A DNA stretch of 64,000 nucleotides from Cryptomeria japonica (GCF_030272615.1 NC_081414.1:811869069-811933068), one strand, 5' to 3'. Positions 35,257 through 48,104 are shown, counted from the first letter of the stretch. Numbers and translations are program-made. Notes: generated by a model not told the origin, from the sequence alone.

Positions 35257-35959
35257 TGTAAGGAAGCAAAGGTGTGCAGAAACACTTCCTACGCTAATCT
35301 TGAGAGGATGATTTTGCAAATTTCAACATAACTATCATAGAGATCACAAGAAGAAAATAGAGTAGAAATAAAACAAGAAACACATAACATAGTGATTATC
35401 GTGGGGAAAACCCATACAGGTGAAAAACCCCACACTCTAAAACTTGCATAGTATATTAACAAATCAACAAGAGATTACAATACACTTGCAATGCAAGTTC
35501 TTACAAGAGCATCACCTCAACTCAAGCTCAGAGAGACTTCACTAGCATCCTTCTAGCACCCAGCCTTGCAAACCAAACTCCATGATACAAACTCCTCTCC
35601 AAGCCCTCATTATATAAGAATTTTACAACCTGAAAACCATTTGTGGTTTTACAATACCATGGGAAAAACCTCCATGACATGTGTTGCCCACCCTTGACAT
35701 TTGTTTTTCCAAGATAAGAAAACCAGGTTAAAAGTAGTTACTCACGTCCAAACTCTTATCCCCTATTTTTGACCCTCATAACCAACATGAAATGTGTCAT
35801 ATAATCTCTAAAAATGGCCCTCCTATATTATACTATGGACAAGGCATCTTTTAACAACTCTTATACCTTTTTCCAAGGCACCGACACATGGGAAACCTCC
35901 CAACTACATTTGGAACAATTTACCAAAAATTACAAGGTTGAGACACATGTATCTCAACA
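35257..35959 (-). repeat. Copia-B 5' LTR (right on plus strand)
   Basis: 703 bp. A TATA box (CTTATATAATG in element orientation) lies at about 35608-35618, the likely promoter of the element. Confidence 0.95.
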
Positions 35960-35964
35960 CCCCT

Positions 35965-36318
35965 TTCCATGATCAACATTAAACAAGGTTGTAAGAAACT
36001 CATGGTCTCTCTCAATCACTTCTTTCCACCTAAAGCAATCGACTATACTTTGAATCCTCGACATAGAAATCATGTTTAATTTTTTATGATCAAATTTATT
36101 CAAGGTCTGTTAATGTAATCCCTTGAGAAGCCAAATATTTGCCTCTCAGGGATATGTAATTTATTTCAGGATTTATCTTTGAGTAAGATCGAAGGTTTTC
36201 TTTGTTTGGTTCTTTCTTACTGGTGCCCACACCGAATCGAACCTATACAAGTTTGTAAACAATTTTTTCTAATTAATAAAATTTACGACCTCGACCCATT
36301 ATCGAGCAAAAAAAAAAC
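35965..36318 (+). other. LINE-b 3' terminal segment with poly(A)
   Basis: Continues LINE-b after Copia-B. It ends with a tail near 36285-36307 containing CGACCTCGACCCATTATCGA, followed by a run of ten A and then the right copy of the 16-bp target duplication. The tail resembles the SINE tail at 18440-18463. Confidence 0.7.
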
Positions 36319-36334
36319 ATTGAATTAAACAACT
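36319..36334. repeat. Target-site duplication of LINE-b, right copy
   Basis: ATTGAATTAAACAACT, identical to 13675-13690. The flanking AT-rich DNA on both sides is of the same style, as expected of a once-continuous site. Confidence 0.8.
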
Positions 36335-38500
36335 AAAATAAAAATGATTTAAATAACTAAAATGAAATTGAATTAAATAAATTAAATATTTTATTTAGCT
36401 TCCCTTAGACTTATATTTAGTCCAACTTATATTTAGTCCAATAAGCTTGCAGTTTATAAAAAAAATGCAATTTTTCCTTATTAAACAATCAACTTCTACA
36501 TGAAAAATGATTTTTTTTAATTACTTAATCAAATTAGACAAGTCTAGTTAATTTGTAGTATTATAACTAAGCTATTCAAAATTCAAGTATTGTTTAAGAA
36601 TTAAAAAATGAAAGTAATTAACTTAACTTAAATTAAGTTAAATAACTTCAATTAAAATAAATAATTTAAATAAAATAAAATTAAGTTACTTAAATGAAAT
36701 AAATCAAATAAATTAAATGAATTAAAACAAATAACTAAAATTAAATTACTAAAATTAAAATATTTATTCATATAAAATTTCAACTACACTAGATAAGATT
36801 TTTATATATAAATTTAAAAGATTAGTCAATTTAATTTTCAAAATATTTTTAATAAGATGGGATGAAAAAACCTACAAAAATAATGCTTATTCTTATTGAA
36901 AATACATGTGCATGTCTTTAGCTAACAATGCAAGCAATATACAATCTACCAAAACTACATTCAAAGAAAAAATAAAACAAAATATGAATATAAAAATAAA
37001 AGATATAAAATATAATAGATAGGTATACACCAAAGAAACATGAAAGAATAAATAATATTTCAGTGAATGCAAAGATTTGAATTTGTGATATACAATTTGC
37101 TAATTTTCATAAATTTTAGTGTGTAGTTTAAAGGGAGAAAACACCTGAACAAAGATTGTCAATAGCATGTGACCTCTTGATAATGTGCACATAATAATAT
37201 TTTTGTCTTTCTAGTTTCATTTTACTATTTGAGATGGATACCATCTTCAAATTATCTTTCTAGTTTAATTTTATGACTATTTGAGATGGATACCATCTTT
37301 GAATTCAATATTTTATCATATTATGCTATGCTGAGTTTTGTGTTTTTGCTGGATAGTCATTATATTCCATGTAATTTGTGAGAAATAAAAATATAGCATA
37401 TTATTTATCTTCTAGATCTGACAAAATTATCATATGAGAGTTAGTAATATCTTGCAAAATATAAATCATTGAAAAATTAAGCCAGAAAAGATATTTAAAA
37501 TTATAGAAATGTTAAAAACAAATTATTGAAAGTTTATTCAAATATTTAAAAAATTTCTATACTAGATATAAATCTTTTTTAATAATATAGAAAGGACCTA
37601 GTAAAAGTCAACATCAGTCTTGTAGTGACATCAGAGACACAATAAAGACACCTCAAAATGGCACTATTTAACATGTTAGAGTACATTGATGCTAGATTCA
37701 ACACAAAATTGGAATTGTCAGTTATGGACAAACTAATCAGACTGCACTTCAATATTCGATTGTATTGTTTTATTTCTTAGGAGGGTTTGGTTTATTAACA
37801 TGTATATTATTTATCGCCCACAAAGTTCTAAAGTTGTATGGTTTCAAATCTCTTATTTCTAAACATAAAATCAAACCAAATCTAATGTCAATACATATTA
37901 TGCTTTCCAAAATAAATGATTACTTTGATTCCTTAATAAGGGTTTCAATGTTCTCCCAACCAATAGTCTATAGGTGGTGGCTGAAATTTAATCGTAATAT
38001 GCAAGTCATGTTTTTTCAAAATCGTATACTTTTGATATTAAAATGGTTTGAAACTACAAACTTAAAGTTCAATCCTTATAGTTGAATTAAAACATGCTTC
38101 CATTATAAAGTATGATATGTTATGTAATCTTATCATGAATATTGAGTTAATTGAAATGAATTGAGGAGCATCAACCTCCTCATTCAATTGTTTGGGATAG
38201 GAATAGGCATTTATATAAGCTAGCTAGATAGAAGGGATCAACATGGAAGCAATTATAACTTTATAGTCAATAAAGATGATATGTATAAAGCACTTAAGTA
38301 CAAACTAGACCATGACAAATTTTACTTTGATGTTAGAACTAGTAGAAATTCTCTAGACAATCTATCAAGAAATTATGATGAAAGTATTTTTAACAAATTG
38401 AAGATAGTGCACATGTAATTCAATTATGATGCAAATGAAATGATATTTGTGGGTACAATGATGGGTATAGATGAAACTAATATAATTGACCACACAACAT
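36335..38500. other. AT-rich intergenic DNA
   Basis: Mostly A/T-rich. A 106-codon open frame at 37765-38085 has no feature that I recognise. A short tandem duplication lies at 37207-37307. Confidence 0.5.
37207..37307. repeat. ~50-bp direct repeat, two copies
   Basis: Copies at 37207-37255 and 37256-37307 share CTTTCTAGTTT and ATTTGAGATGGATACCATCT. Confidence 0.75.
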
Positions 38501-38539
38501 AAATGGGTTCCAAACCTCCTAATGCTCAAAGAGAGATGG

Positions 38540-41058
38540 AATTGATTCATGCATGAGTTAATAACCACGATACAAATCCAACAACATTAATTAATTGGCT
38601 AGGGATTGGTGCATCTTTTATTCTCTTATTAATGAGTATATCACATCAAGATTACTTGATATGGCATTCCCGATATTATTTCCTAATAGAAGTTGTGATT
38701 GGTTAGAACCTCAAATGAGGCGAGTGCATCTACATTACTATATGAGTTCATTAATAAACTATGTAGATCGACAAATAGTTTGTATGGAGGGTGCATGCCT
38801 ATGAAAAAATAAGGAAGAATGGTTTGCAGGTAAGTATTTCATTAGTAAAAATATTAATATGATGTTTAAATATATAAAAAATCATGCACATTAACAAAAT
38901 ATATTTCATTATTCATTGCAGGTATAATGCTCCTTGGTCATTCAATTTTAAGGGATCCAAATTATATGAAGATATAAAAACTGGAGAAAAGAAATTGACC
39001 TAGCAAGAAATGATTAAAGAGTGAATATTATAATCACTACATACTACAATTATGGAGAGAAAATAGAGATTGGCAACGTATTCTCTTCCAAATATGTAGT
39101 AATAAATATATTGCAAAGTATGTAGAAAAAGTAGAGAAAAGCTCATAAATATACAACCAAATGTTGATGCACCTATCAAACATGAAAAATCCTAATGATT
39201 TTGCTGCATGAGCATATTGAAAACTTCTAATAGAGATATTTATATAAAGTGACATTGGAGCTCAAGAAACATGTCACATTTTGCTAGAACTTCCATTAGT
39301 AGAGAGAAATAGAATATTTATTAATCTAGATATTTCACGTGAAGTATTCAAACCTATAGATGTACATACTAAAGAGAACAATAAAGAACAAAGGATAACT
39401 CTTATTCATGGATATAAAACAAGGCCTTCTTCTATGGGAGATGTCTCATTAATTTATTCAGCTAGATTGTGGATATATAATCCTAAATGAAGAAGAGACA
39501 ATAAATGGGAACAAAGAAAAAATGTGTCTATTGTCGGAGTTTTCCCTACGTTTGTAGCCATTCCTCCATGTGAGTTAGATAAATGGAATGACTTTTTTTT
39601 ATTAGAGTTATTATTGCACAAACCATTCTATGGTATAGAAAGAGATATTGGTCATGATAATGACTCAATAGAAAAATGCAAATCATTCAACTACAATCCT
39701 TGGCATGTGTAACGAACAATATCTATAGAAAATGTTAAAAATACCATGGATTCTAAAATTGAAGATGATGAACCTGTTCAAAGAAATACCACAAAGAATC
39801 ACTGTGATATTATATCTGGACTTCATCATGGTCAAAATATATGAGTTTATGATATATATGTTGGGTCGAAGAGACATTGATAGACATATAAATTGGTCTA
39901 ATGGATATCAAGGTGAAGAGTACATAGTTAGAGCAATTAATTTCATAAGAAACATGACAGATCATGGATGTCTCACACATGACAATGTACCATGGTCCAT
40001 CAACTACACAAACCTTGATGCTAAACAAATAAAAGCAATCAACATAATTATGACACAGTACAATACAAGTCAAAATGGAGAGCCATTATTCATGATAATA
40101 CATGGAAAAATAGGATCAATAAATTCATATTTAATTGGTGCCATTAGTCAAGCTATTCAAAATGCAACAATCCCATATCATTCTCCCCTTCTATTACTTG
40201 CACTAATAGGAGTTGCAACTTTCAATATAGGATCTTATACAATTCATTCAAAATTGAAAATCCCAATATGATATTTGTCTCAACTATAAGGAACAAGACT
40301 TACAATTTTTCAAGAACAGATATCACATATAATATATATTTATTGATCCAAAATGAGCTTCATTGGTGAAAACATGCTGAAAAACATAGATTTTTTACTC
40401 TAATAACCATTCCAATAAAATGCACATAGAAGTTTTGCAGGCACACTTTTTTAATTATGACTAATGAAAAGAATTATTTTATATAATATCTAATATAATT
40501 AATATCTATTAAAAATTTATAATATTAATATACTTTTTTTTTTTTATTGTAAATTATCTTTCATGAATATCTATGATTTTGGTTAGTTACCTCTTGTCAA
40601 TTATAGATCGGCATATGACAATAAAAAATGAGCAAATTTACTATGGGAGGAATTCAAAACTGTGATTACATTAGATAAAACATTTAAACAAGATTCTCTA
40701 CAAACAATGAAGTTTAAAACTTGAACCACCAACATATGTGATGGTTGAGTTTGACAATTATTTAAGAATACCATTTGAAGATAACCATCTAAATACAATT
40801 CCAATTAAAACAATGCAAAGGGGTAGAAAATATCAATTACCATTAAGATTGACATGGGCATTGACAATACATAAATCTCAAGGATTGACTCATTAAAAAG
40901 TCATAGTTAATATGGGACAAAGAGAAATAACTGGATTGACATTTGTTGCAATATCTCATGTAAAGTCTCTAGAAGGTTTGAGAATAATGATGACATTCAC
41001 ATATGACCATTATGAAAAAATGGAAAAGGCTAGACATCTTGCCAAGCATAAATCTTAA
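38540..41058 (+). pseudogene. Helitron Rep/helicase (RepHel), decayed
   Basis: Rolling-circle transposase remnant, in order. Helitron N-terminal-like block: FPILFPNRSCDWLEPQMRR (38660-38720). A KYIAKYVEK block at 39104-39130 resembles the two-Tyr motif of Rep. A linker follows: DIGAQETCHILLELPLVE near 39250-39300, then YKTRPSSM and the VFPTF block. The PIF1-like helicase runs 39960-40271 (LDAKQIKAINIIM, SPLLLLALIGVATFNIG) and 40740-41058 (RLTWALTIHKSQGLTH, FVAISHVKSLEGL). The Walker A block reads GKIGSINS at 40104-40127, so the essential Lys is lost. Frameshifts separate the blocks. The stop at 41056 ends the helicase. Confidence 0.85.
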
Positions 41059-43498
41059 AAAAATATATTGAAATTTTTAGAACATAATTGATGTAATGTA
41101 TGTTTCTCCATTTTTCCTCCATGACTTTTAAGTTTTTTAACTTAAAGATCATACCTAATAGAACTTTCTCCAAATATTATATATAAAGAAAATTATCCAT
41201 TGCATTATGTATAAATAAAATAACAATTTAAAAATCTCAAAAATTAATGTAATATATTTTTTTTCAAATTTTCTTCCATCACTTTTATGTTTTCTAATAT
41301 AAAAATAAATAAAACTAGTATGAAATAAATTATCATTAATAAATATCGTATTTCTATCACAATAATAATTTCTAACATTAAATATTAAATCATATGCTTT
41401 CACAATTTCTATGAAAGAAACTTTAATTAAAAATAGTTTAACATTGACCAAAATCAAGTTTATTTTAATATTTCTATTTCAGAACTCACATAATTTTATA
41501 AATCAAATTCATGTAACCTTAATGTAACCTTTCATTAGTTTGTTGGTTATTATAAAGATAAATGCTCTATATATGTTGTTCTATTATATTTCCTATTTAA
41601 TTGCATACATTTACTTCAAAAAAAATTTCTATAAATTTATCTAATTAACTCACCTTCTCATATATTGCCTTCAAGTTTAAAATATTTATCTTCTACTATA
41701 CAATATTGATTTAAAAGTTAAAAAGATCTCCAAATATGTAGCATTTTCTAAATATACTTCATGTAACCTTGCATCAATTTCTTTTGTTATGATAAAGAGA
41801 AATGCTAAGTATATGTTGCTCTATTATATTTCCCATTTAATTGCATACATTTACTTCAAATGAAGAAAATTCTATTAATTTATCTAATTAAATCACCTTA
41901 ACATATATTGCCTTTAAGTTTATAATATTTATCTTCTACTATTCAATACTGATTCAAAATCTAGAAATAATTTCTATGCAAGTGAGAAAGATGCCGTGTA
42001 ATGCACATGCATGGGTATCCAATAGGTTGACTAAGAACAACTACCATCTCCCATTCAATGTCAAAATGAACTTAGATGTAAAATTTTATAATCTACAAAT
42101 TGACATTATAGATTTATGTGATTGGTCAATTTCTCGATACTGTGAGATTTGAAAGCTTTACCTTGTTGGATGTATCTGGAAGGTCTCTATTGGGCCAAAA
42201 ATGAAAATAAAAAAACAAAACCTATCCGAATAGGTCAGCATTAAAAGTTCATAATATTTCTTAAGAGACAATCACAAATAAGTTATCAGACAGGACCACT
42301 TGAAGAATGGTTGCTTGCTACTCTTAAGTTTAATTATTCAACCAGATTCATAGTGAATTAGGTCATACCATCATTTAGGTTGTTACATGCACACTATGGG
42401 ATACTGAAATTATATGACATGAACTCCAATGTAACAATAAAAGTTTGGGCTCTTCTTGATGATACTGTAAATGAAGAGATATTACTAGTGCATAAATGGT
42501 TAACAAAGTGAAAATTTCCCACAAATTTTGAAAAACTATTTACACATTGTATCTATGACTAAATTCAATGCTTATAATATAGTATAGATGTTGTTTAATA
42601 GTTATTACTATTGCATGAATGATTAACCAACTAATTTTTATTCCTTTTTAAAATATCACTCTGATAAATGATTCCAAATTTTTAATTTGCATAATATTTT
42701 ACAAATGTTATTTTCATAAATCTAAAAATTATCTCATTTTGATTATCAATAATTCAAACATAACCACAATTAAATTAAAAATATCATCTATCATTGAATT
42801 TATTTGCACCTCATACTTGATCATTGAATATATAAATATTGCATATTTTCAAACTTGATATCTCTCAACATACTTTACTTAGATTTTTTAAAATATAGGC
42901 ATGCTAGTTCTTATTATTCTTCTTCTTTCAAGCATTAATATATATTTTAATTATTTATGTCATTTTTTATAAAATTACAAGTTATTATTAGAAAAAAAAA
43001 AATTATAGGTATTTGTCTAATTAAAAATGTAGAATAATCATATTTGAAATTAAAAACTATGTTTTATTTTTTTGATAAGAATATATTTTAATATTATTTA
43101 AAAATATATAGAAATTTATTTAAAAAAATATTTTTATTGTAGTTCTTATTATTCTTCTTCTTATTTTAAGATTGATTTTTTTTTAATTTTTAAAACTTAT
43201 TTTAATTATTTATCTTTTTATGAAATTATAAATAATAATTAAACTTTCTTGGAATTAATTTAATGTATAAGTATTTGTCTTGTTCAAATTTTAATTAGTG
43301 TAGAATAATTAGATTTAAATTTTTATAGTAAAATAAATTTCAAACTTAAAACTAAATTAAAAATTATAGGGTGAAAGGGAGACAAATTTTTTGTTACTTA
43401 TTTTTTGCCAATAATAGAATAATATCACATGCCTATGGAGAGTTACACTTAAGGTAGCATGCCATTTGATTAAGGAATTCATAATTCATCTTTAAGAC
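41059..43498. other. AT-rich DNA, possible Helitron 3' noncoding region
   Basis: No coding frame recognised. It contains a ~240-bp tandem duplication (41522-41960). If the tail at 45303-45591 is the Helitron 3' end, this stretch would be internal to that element. Confidence 0.4.
41522..41960. repeat. ~240-bp tandem duplication, two diverged copies
   Basis: Copy 1 at about 41522-41718 and copy 2 at 41762-41960 share ATGTAACCTT, CTATTATATTTCC, TTTAATTGCATACATTTACT and ATATTTATCTTCTACTAT in the same order, offset by 240-243 bp. Confidence 0.85.
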
Positions 43499-45302
43499 CT
43501 CTCTCTATATATCTCTTCATATATATTAATCTTTCTACCTCTCCATATCCCCCACTCTCAGTGTATCCCTCTTTCTATCTCTATTTCTCAGTCTTTCTCT
43601 TTCTCTCTCCTTCCATCTCTCCTCTCTCACCTCCTCTATCTTTTACAAGTTATATCTATCTATCTTTTCATTCTATACATAACAATCTCTCATTCTATCA
43701 CTTTCTCTTCTTTTCTCTCTTTCTCCTTCCTTCTTTCTATATCTATCTACTCTCTCTCCTAAGTCTATATCTCTCCATACCTCTTCATTTCTCCATATCT
43801 CTCTATAACTCATGTAAACACACATCCCTTATTTCTCCCTCCCTATCTCTATCTCTATCTCTATCTCTATCTCTCCCTCTCTCCATATTTCTTTCTCAAT
43901 ACTTCTCTCTCTATTAGTTGTCTATGACACTTGTCTCTCTCAGTCTTTCCTCCTCTATTACTTTCTCCCAATCCTTTTTGACATCTCTCTCTATATCTTT
44001 CTATCCATATCCCTCTTCTTCTATCTCCCTATCATTCTCTATCTCTATTCATATCCCTTTATATCTCTCTAGATATCCCTTTTTCTATATTGAACTTCCT
44101 AGCTAAGATCCTCTACCTATAGATATATCTCTCCCTATCTCCCCCTACTCTCTCTCTATTATTCACTCCATATTTTTATTATATATCTTTACCTTTCCAT
44201 GATCTCTATCTGTCTTTCTCACGTGTCTCTATCTCTCTCTCACTCCTCTCTCTATTTCTTTCTATCCACATCTTTCTATGCCTCTATCTCCCTATCTCCT
44301 ATCTATATCTATATCATCCCCCTCTCTCTCCACCTCTTCTCTCCTTCCCTCCTCTATGTATCTCTCTCATTTTCTCTCATTCCTTTTTTATATCCCCCCT
44401 CTTTATTTATCCATATCCCTCCCTTCCTCGCTTCCTCCTCATCCACTATCTCTATTTATCTCTACCTCTTTGTCCCTTTCTCTTCCCATATATATATCTC
44501 TCTCACTCTCTTTTTCTTCCCATGTCTCTATCTCTCCCTCCATCTCTCTTTTAGATCCCCTAGTTCTCTCCTTTTTGTTTAAATCTATCTCCATCTCTCT
44601 ATATATCTCCATCTATCTACCTTTCTCTCTCCCTCTCCCCTCTCTCTATATCTTTATCACTCTAGCTAGCCATCTATATCTCTTTGTAGATATCCTTCTC
44701 CCTCTTCCTCTACATCTCTCTTCCTTTCTATATCTCTCTATTTAGCTTACTATCTCTCTCTATCTCTATATATTTCTATTTGTATCCCTTTCCCTCTCTC
44801 ACTCTATCTTCATCTATACCTCTATCATCTTTTATCCCTCTCTATCTCTAAATATTGATCCCTCTATCTGCCCATCTCTCTCATTCTCCCTCTCTCACTC
44901 TACCTTCCTCTCTCTCTCTCTAGAGATCTAAATATTTCCCTATCTACTGATCTCTATCCCTCTTCCTCTTCCTAGACCTCTATATTTATATCTCTTTTCC
45001 CCTCTATATCTATCTCTCCATATTTATTTCACCTCTCCCTCTATCTTTATCTCATTATCTCTATCTCTTTCAATCATTGTATCTCTCTCTACCTCTCTTT
45101 ATATATCACTTCTTATATCTATCTTTATATTTTTATTTATCGTTCTCTCCCTCTATATATTTATCTCTTTCATATCTATCTCTCCTCTCTATCTCTATAT
45201 TCTTATCTATCTCTATCCCTATCTCGTCACTAATCTCTCAATGTTACCCCTTGTAGATCTACCTCTTTCTATTCCTATCTTTACCACTCTCTCTCTTTCA
45301 CT
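43499..45302. repeat. 1.8-kb polypyrimidine array
   Basis: The plus strand is nearly all C and T with scattered A (CTCTCT, TATCTC, CCCTCT mixes) and has very few G over 1.8 kb. Open frames rich in Ser, Leu and Tyr in this stretch are repeat artefacts. Confidence 0.9.
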
Positions 45303-45591
45303 CTATTGCACACATAACATGAACCTATTGGTAATGGAATCCGATTATCTTCTTCATTCAAATATTTTTGAAGTCATGTTTGGAGTATGTTAAGTAGTTG
45401 CATAAATGATTTTAAAGTATAACTTTTCCTTTGAGACCATTGTTGCACAACAACAAAAACATTTTCTAAATGGCATAGCAAATGACCTAATGTATTGCAT
45501 AAATGTACACAAAAGATAGAACAAAATTTTCCCTAATTCACCTTCTACACTTTTTCGACATACCCATTGCAAACCAAGGTGCAATTGCTGG
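45303..45591. repeat. Conserved tail, copy 1
   Basis: 289 bp following the pyrimidine array. It shares an ordered set of words with 46872-47144: ACATAAC, CTATTGGTAATGGA, ATCTTCTTCATT, ACATACC and GTGCAATTGCT. It ends CTGG followed by T. Confidence 0.8.
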
Positions 45592-45747
45592 TTTAATTTT
45601 AAATTAATATAAACTTAGATTCATTAATTGAGTGAAATTGAATAATTGACAAATGAATATACATTAAAATTGATTAAATTTGACTAGAATTACTTTGACT
45701 TTAATGTAATCTCCATCTTGATTATTTTTATGTTGACAAAGATTTAG

Positions 45748-45749
<2 letters not shown>
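45592..45749. other. AT-rich spacer between the two pyrimidine modules
   Basis: 158 bp, no feature seen. Confidence 0.5.
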
Positions 45750-45793
<44 letters not shown>

Positions 45794-46132
45794 CCGCTCT
45801 TCTCCCTCTTTAACTATGTCTTTCTTTCTATCTATCTTGTTACCTCTCCTTGCATCTTTCTCTCTCTTTCCCTTCTATATTTCCCATTATCTATCCCTCT
45901 CCCCTCTCTCTCTTATTCACTATACTCTCTCTATCCATATATATATATATATATCACAACCTCTCCCTCTCTATATATTGATTTATCTCTCCCTCTTTTT
46001 CTCTACCTATCTCTCTTTCTCTCTACCCATCCTCTAACTATCTCCCTCCCTCTCCCCCTCTTATCTTCCATTTTATCCATTCCTCTCTCCATCCTTCTCT
46101 ATCTCTTCCTCTCTCACTTACTCCTTAGCTAG

Positions 46133-46197
<65 letters not shown>

Positions 46198-46871
46198 ATC
46201 TCTATCTACCCCTCTCCCTATCTCCCCCTCCTCTATCTATATCTCAACTTCTCTTTATTTTCCAATATTTATCATTTTCTTACCCCTCATCTCTATATCT
46301 CTCTCTCTCACTTTATCTCACCACCTATATATCTATCTCCCTATCCGTCTTCCTATATATCTCTCTATCTCTCCTTCTCTATATCCCTATCTATATCTCT
46401 CAGTCTACCTCTTTATATCTATTTATCTATTTGTCCCTCTCTTCTTCTGTGACTCTATCTTCATCTCTACCTCTATCTTCCTCTCTCAATATCTCTATAA
46501 ATCATGTCTCCCTTTCTCTTGCTCTACCTCTTCCTAAACATCTATATCTATATCTATTTTTGTAAATCTCTATCTCTCTATATTTATTTAATTCTTCCTT
46601 TATCTCTATCTTGTTATTTCTCCATCTCTCTCTAGCCCTTATATATCTCCATCTCTCTACCTCTCTCTATATATCATTTTCTACCTTTATCTTTATCTTT
46701 ATGTATATATATTTCTCTTTCATCTATATATCTTCCCTCCTTCTCCTTCTCCTTCTCCTTCTCCTTATCTATCTTTATCTCTATCTCTATCTCTATCTAC
46801 CCTCCAAAAATCCCTCTATATCTCCCTGTTTCTATCCCTCTCCTCCACCGCCTCTCTCTCTCTATCTCCCC
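45750..46871. repeat. 1.1-kb polypyrimidine array
   Basis: Includes pure CT runs at 45750-45791 and 46137-46192, with TATCTC-type DNA between and after them. Same strand bias as the array at 43.5-45.3 kb. Confidence 0.9.
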
Positions 46872-47144
46872 CTATTGTAAACATAACACGAGTCTATTGG
46901 TAATGGATCTTTCTTATCTTCTTCATTTATAGTTTTTTTTTCAACTATGTTTGGACTCCTATAAGTGGATGCCTAGTTGATTTGAAGCTATCACTTCTCT
47001 ATTTAGATTTTTTTTTACAGAAAACATCATTTTTGTAATGGCCTACCAATTGACCTCATGAAATGAAAACATATAATTTTTTTTGGTAATTGATATATCA
47101 CACCTATTCAACATACCTATTTCACAACGAAGTGCAATTGCTAG
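46872..47144. repeat. Conserved tail, copy 2
   Basis: 273 bp homologous to 45303-45591 with many substitutions. It ends CTAG followed by T. Both ends fit CTRR|T, the 3' signature of Helitrons. Confidence 0.75.
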
Positions 47145-47917
47145 TAAAATGTAAGGTTAGAAATTATTAGGCTGGAAGGTATTCTACAATGAAAAAAATG
47201 GAGAAGAATTGTGTACATAAAAAAAAGACTGATGTACTTAATTGGAATATACCTTTGATTCTTATACTATAATAATATAATAATAATGTAACAAAAAAAT
47301 TAAATAAAATGATAAAATGATAATATTATAATAAATGTATAATAATATAATTATTGAAGTATAATATTAGAATAATAGAAATACTACTATTATGAGTACT
47401 TTTTAGAGGCAATGCTATTTCTTTCACTGAAGCCAAATTATTCAATTAGTTTGCACCAATCAAAAGTGATTATTATTTTTGCTTACAAAATAAATTTGAT
47501 TTTTTGTAAGGTTGATATTTATATTTTTAAATTTAAAATATTATAAATGTTATTTATCTTTTCAATGATTGATTTTTTAAAAATGGTGTTACAGGAGCAA
47601 ATGTTTAGGAATGATATATTTTTTGAGGTTTTTGTTGGATTTTTTTATATTTTTAAAAATTAAATTTCAATTTTAAATATTTTTTTATATTTTATGATTT
47701 AAGATAATTTTAATATTATATTATTTTCTATAATAAAACTATTTATAAAGATTTTATTCAGTTTAAAGTAAATTAAATAGAAATATTTCTATTAAAAATC
47801 TTAATAATTGTATTTTATATATCTTTTCTTAAATCATTTTATTTTTTAATTATATTAATATATACAAAATTATTTCATAACTTTGAATCATAAGTTTAAA
47901 TATTTCTCGTATGTGTA

Positions 47918-47918
<1 letters not shown>
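47145..47918. other. AT-rich intergenic DNA
   Basis: No coding frame or element end recognised. Confidence 0.5.
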
Positions 47919-47995
<77 letters not shown>

Positions 47996-48043
47996 TGTGT
48001 GTGTGTGTGTGCGCACGTATGTGTATGCATATGTGTATGCATA

Positions 48044-48104
<61 letters not shown>

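Larger units (their letters stand above)
30342..35959 (-). mobile_element. Copia-B, complete Ty1/copia LTR retrotransposon
   Basis: 5.6-kb element on the minus strand with two 703-bp LTRs, initiator-Met-type primer site, purine tract and the 5-bp duplication CCCCT (30337-30341 and 35960-35964). LTRs differ at 10 positions by eye (about 1.4%), so this is the youngest insertion here. Gag and pol wording (KFSGTKFEIWKLKMEDLL) resembles the Tork/Tnt1 side of Ty1/copia. It is not closely related to Copia-A. Confidence 0.95.
13691..36318 (+). mobile_element. LINE-b, L1-type LINE interrupted by a SINE and two Copia elements
   Basis: Non-LTR retrotransposon whose pieces are 13691-18918, 26262-30341 and 35965-36318. 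In order it carries ORF1, ORF2 (endonuclease, reverse transcriptase, zinc-finger region, RNase H), a long 3' region and a poly(A) run. It is bounded by a perfect 16-bp duplication. Removing Copia-A with one AATGG copy joins the ORF2 reading frame exactly across the gap. The stretch 27400-30341 is longer than a usual LINE 3' UTR and holds a microsatellite and an extra broken ORF, so it may include transduced flanking DNA. Confidence 0.8.

Noticed and set aside
37765-38085. 106-codon plus-strand open frame
   Set aside because: AT-rich, no motif, no neighbour context. Possible by chance, so not called as a gene.
43561-44745. Ser/Leu/Pro-rich open frames of up to 155 codons
   Set aside because: The pyrimidine array lacks the G and A needed for most stop codons, so long open frames arise by composition alone.
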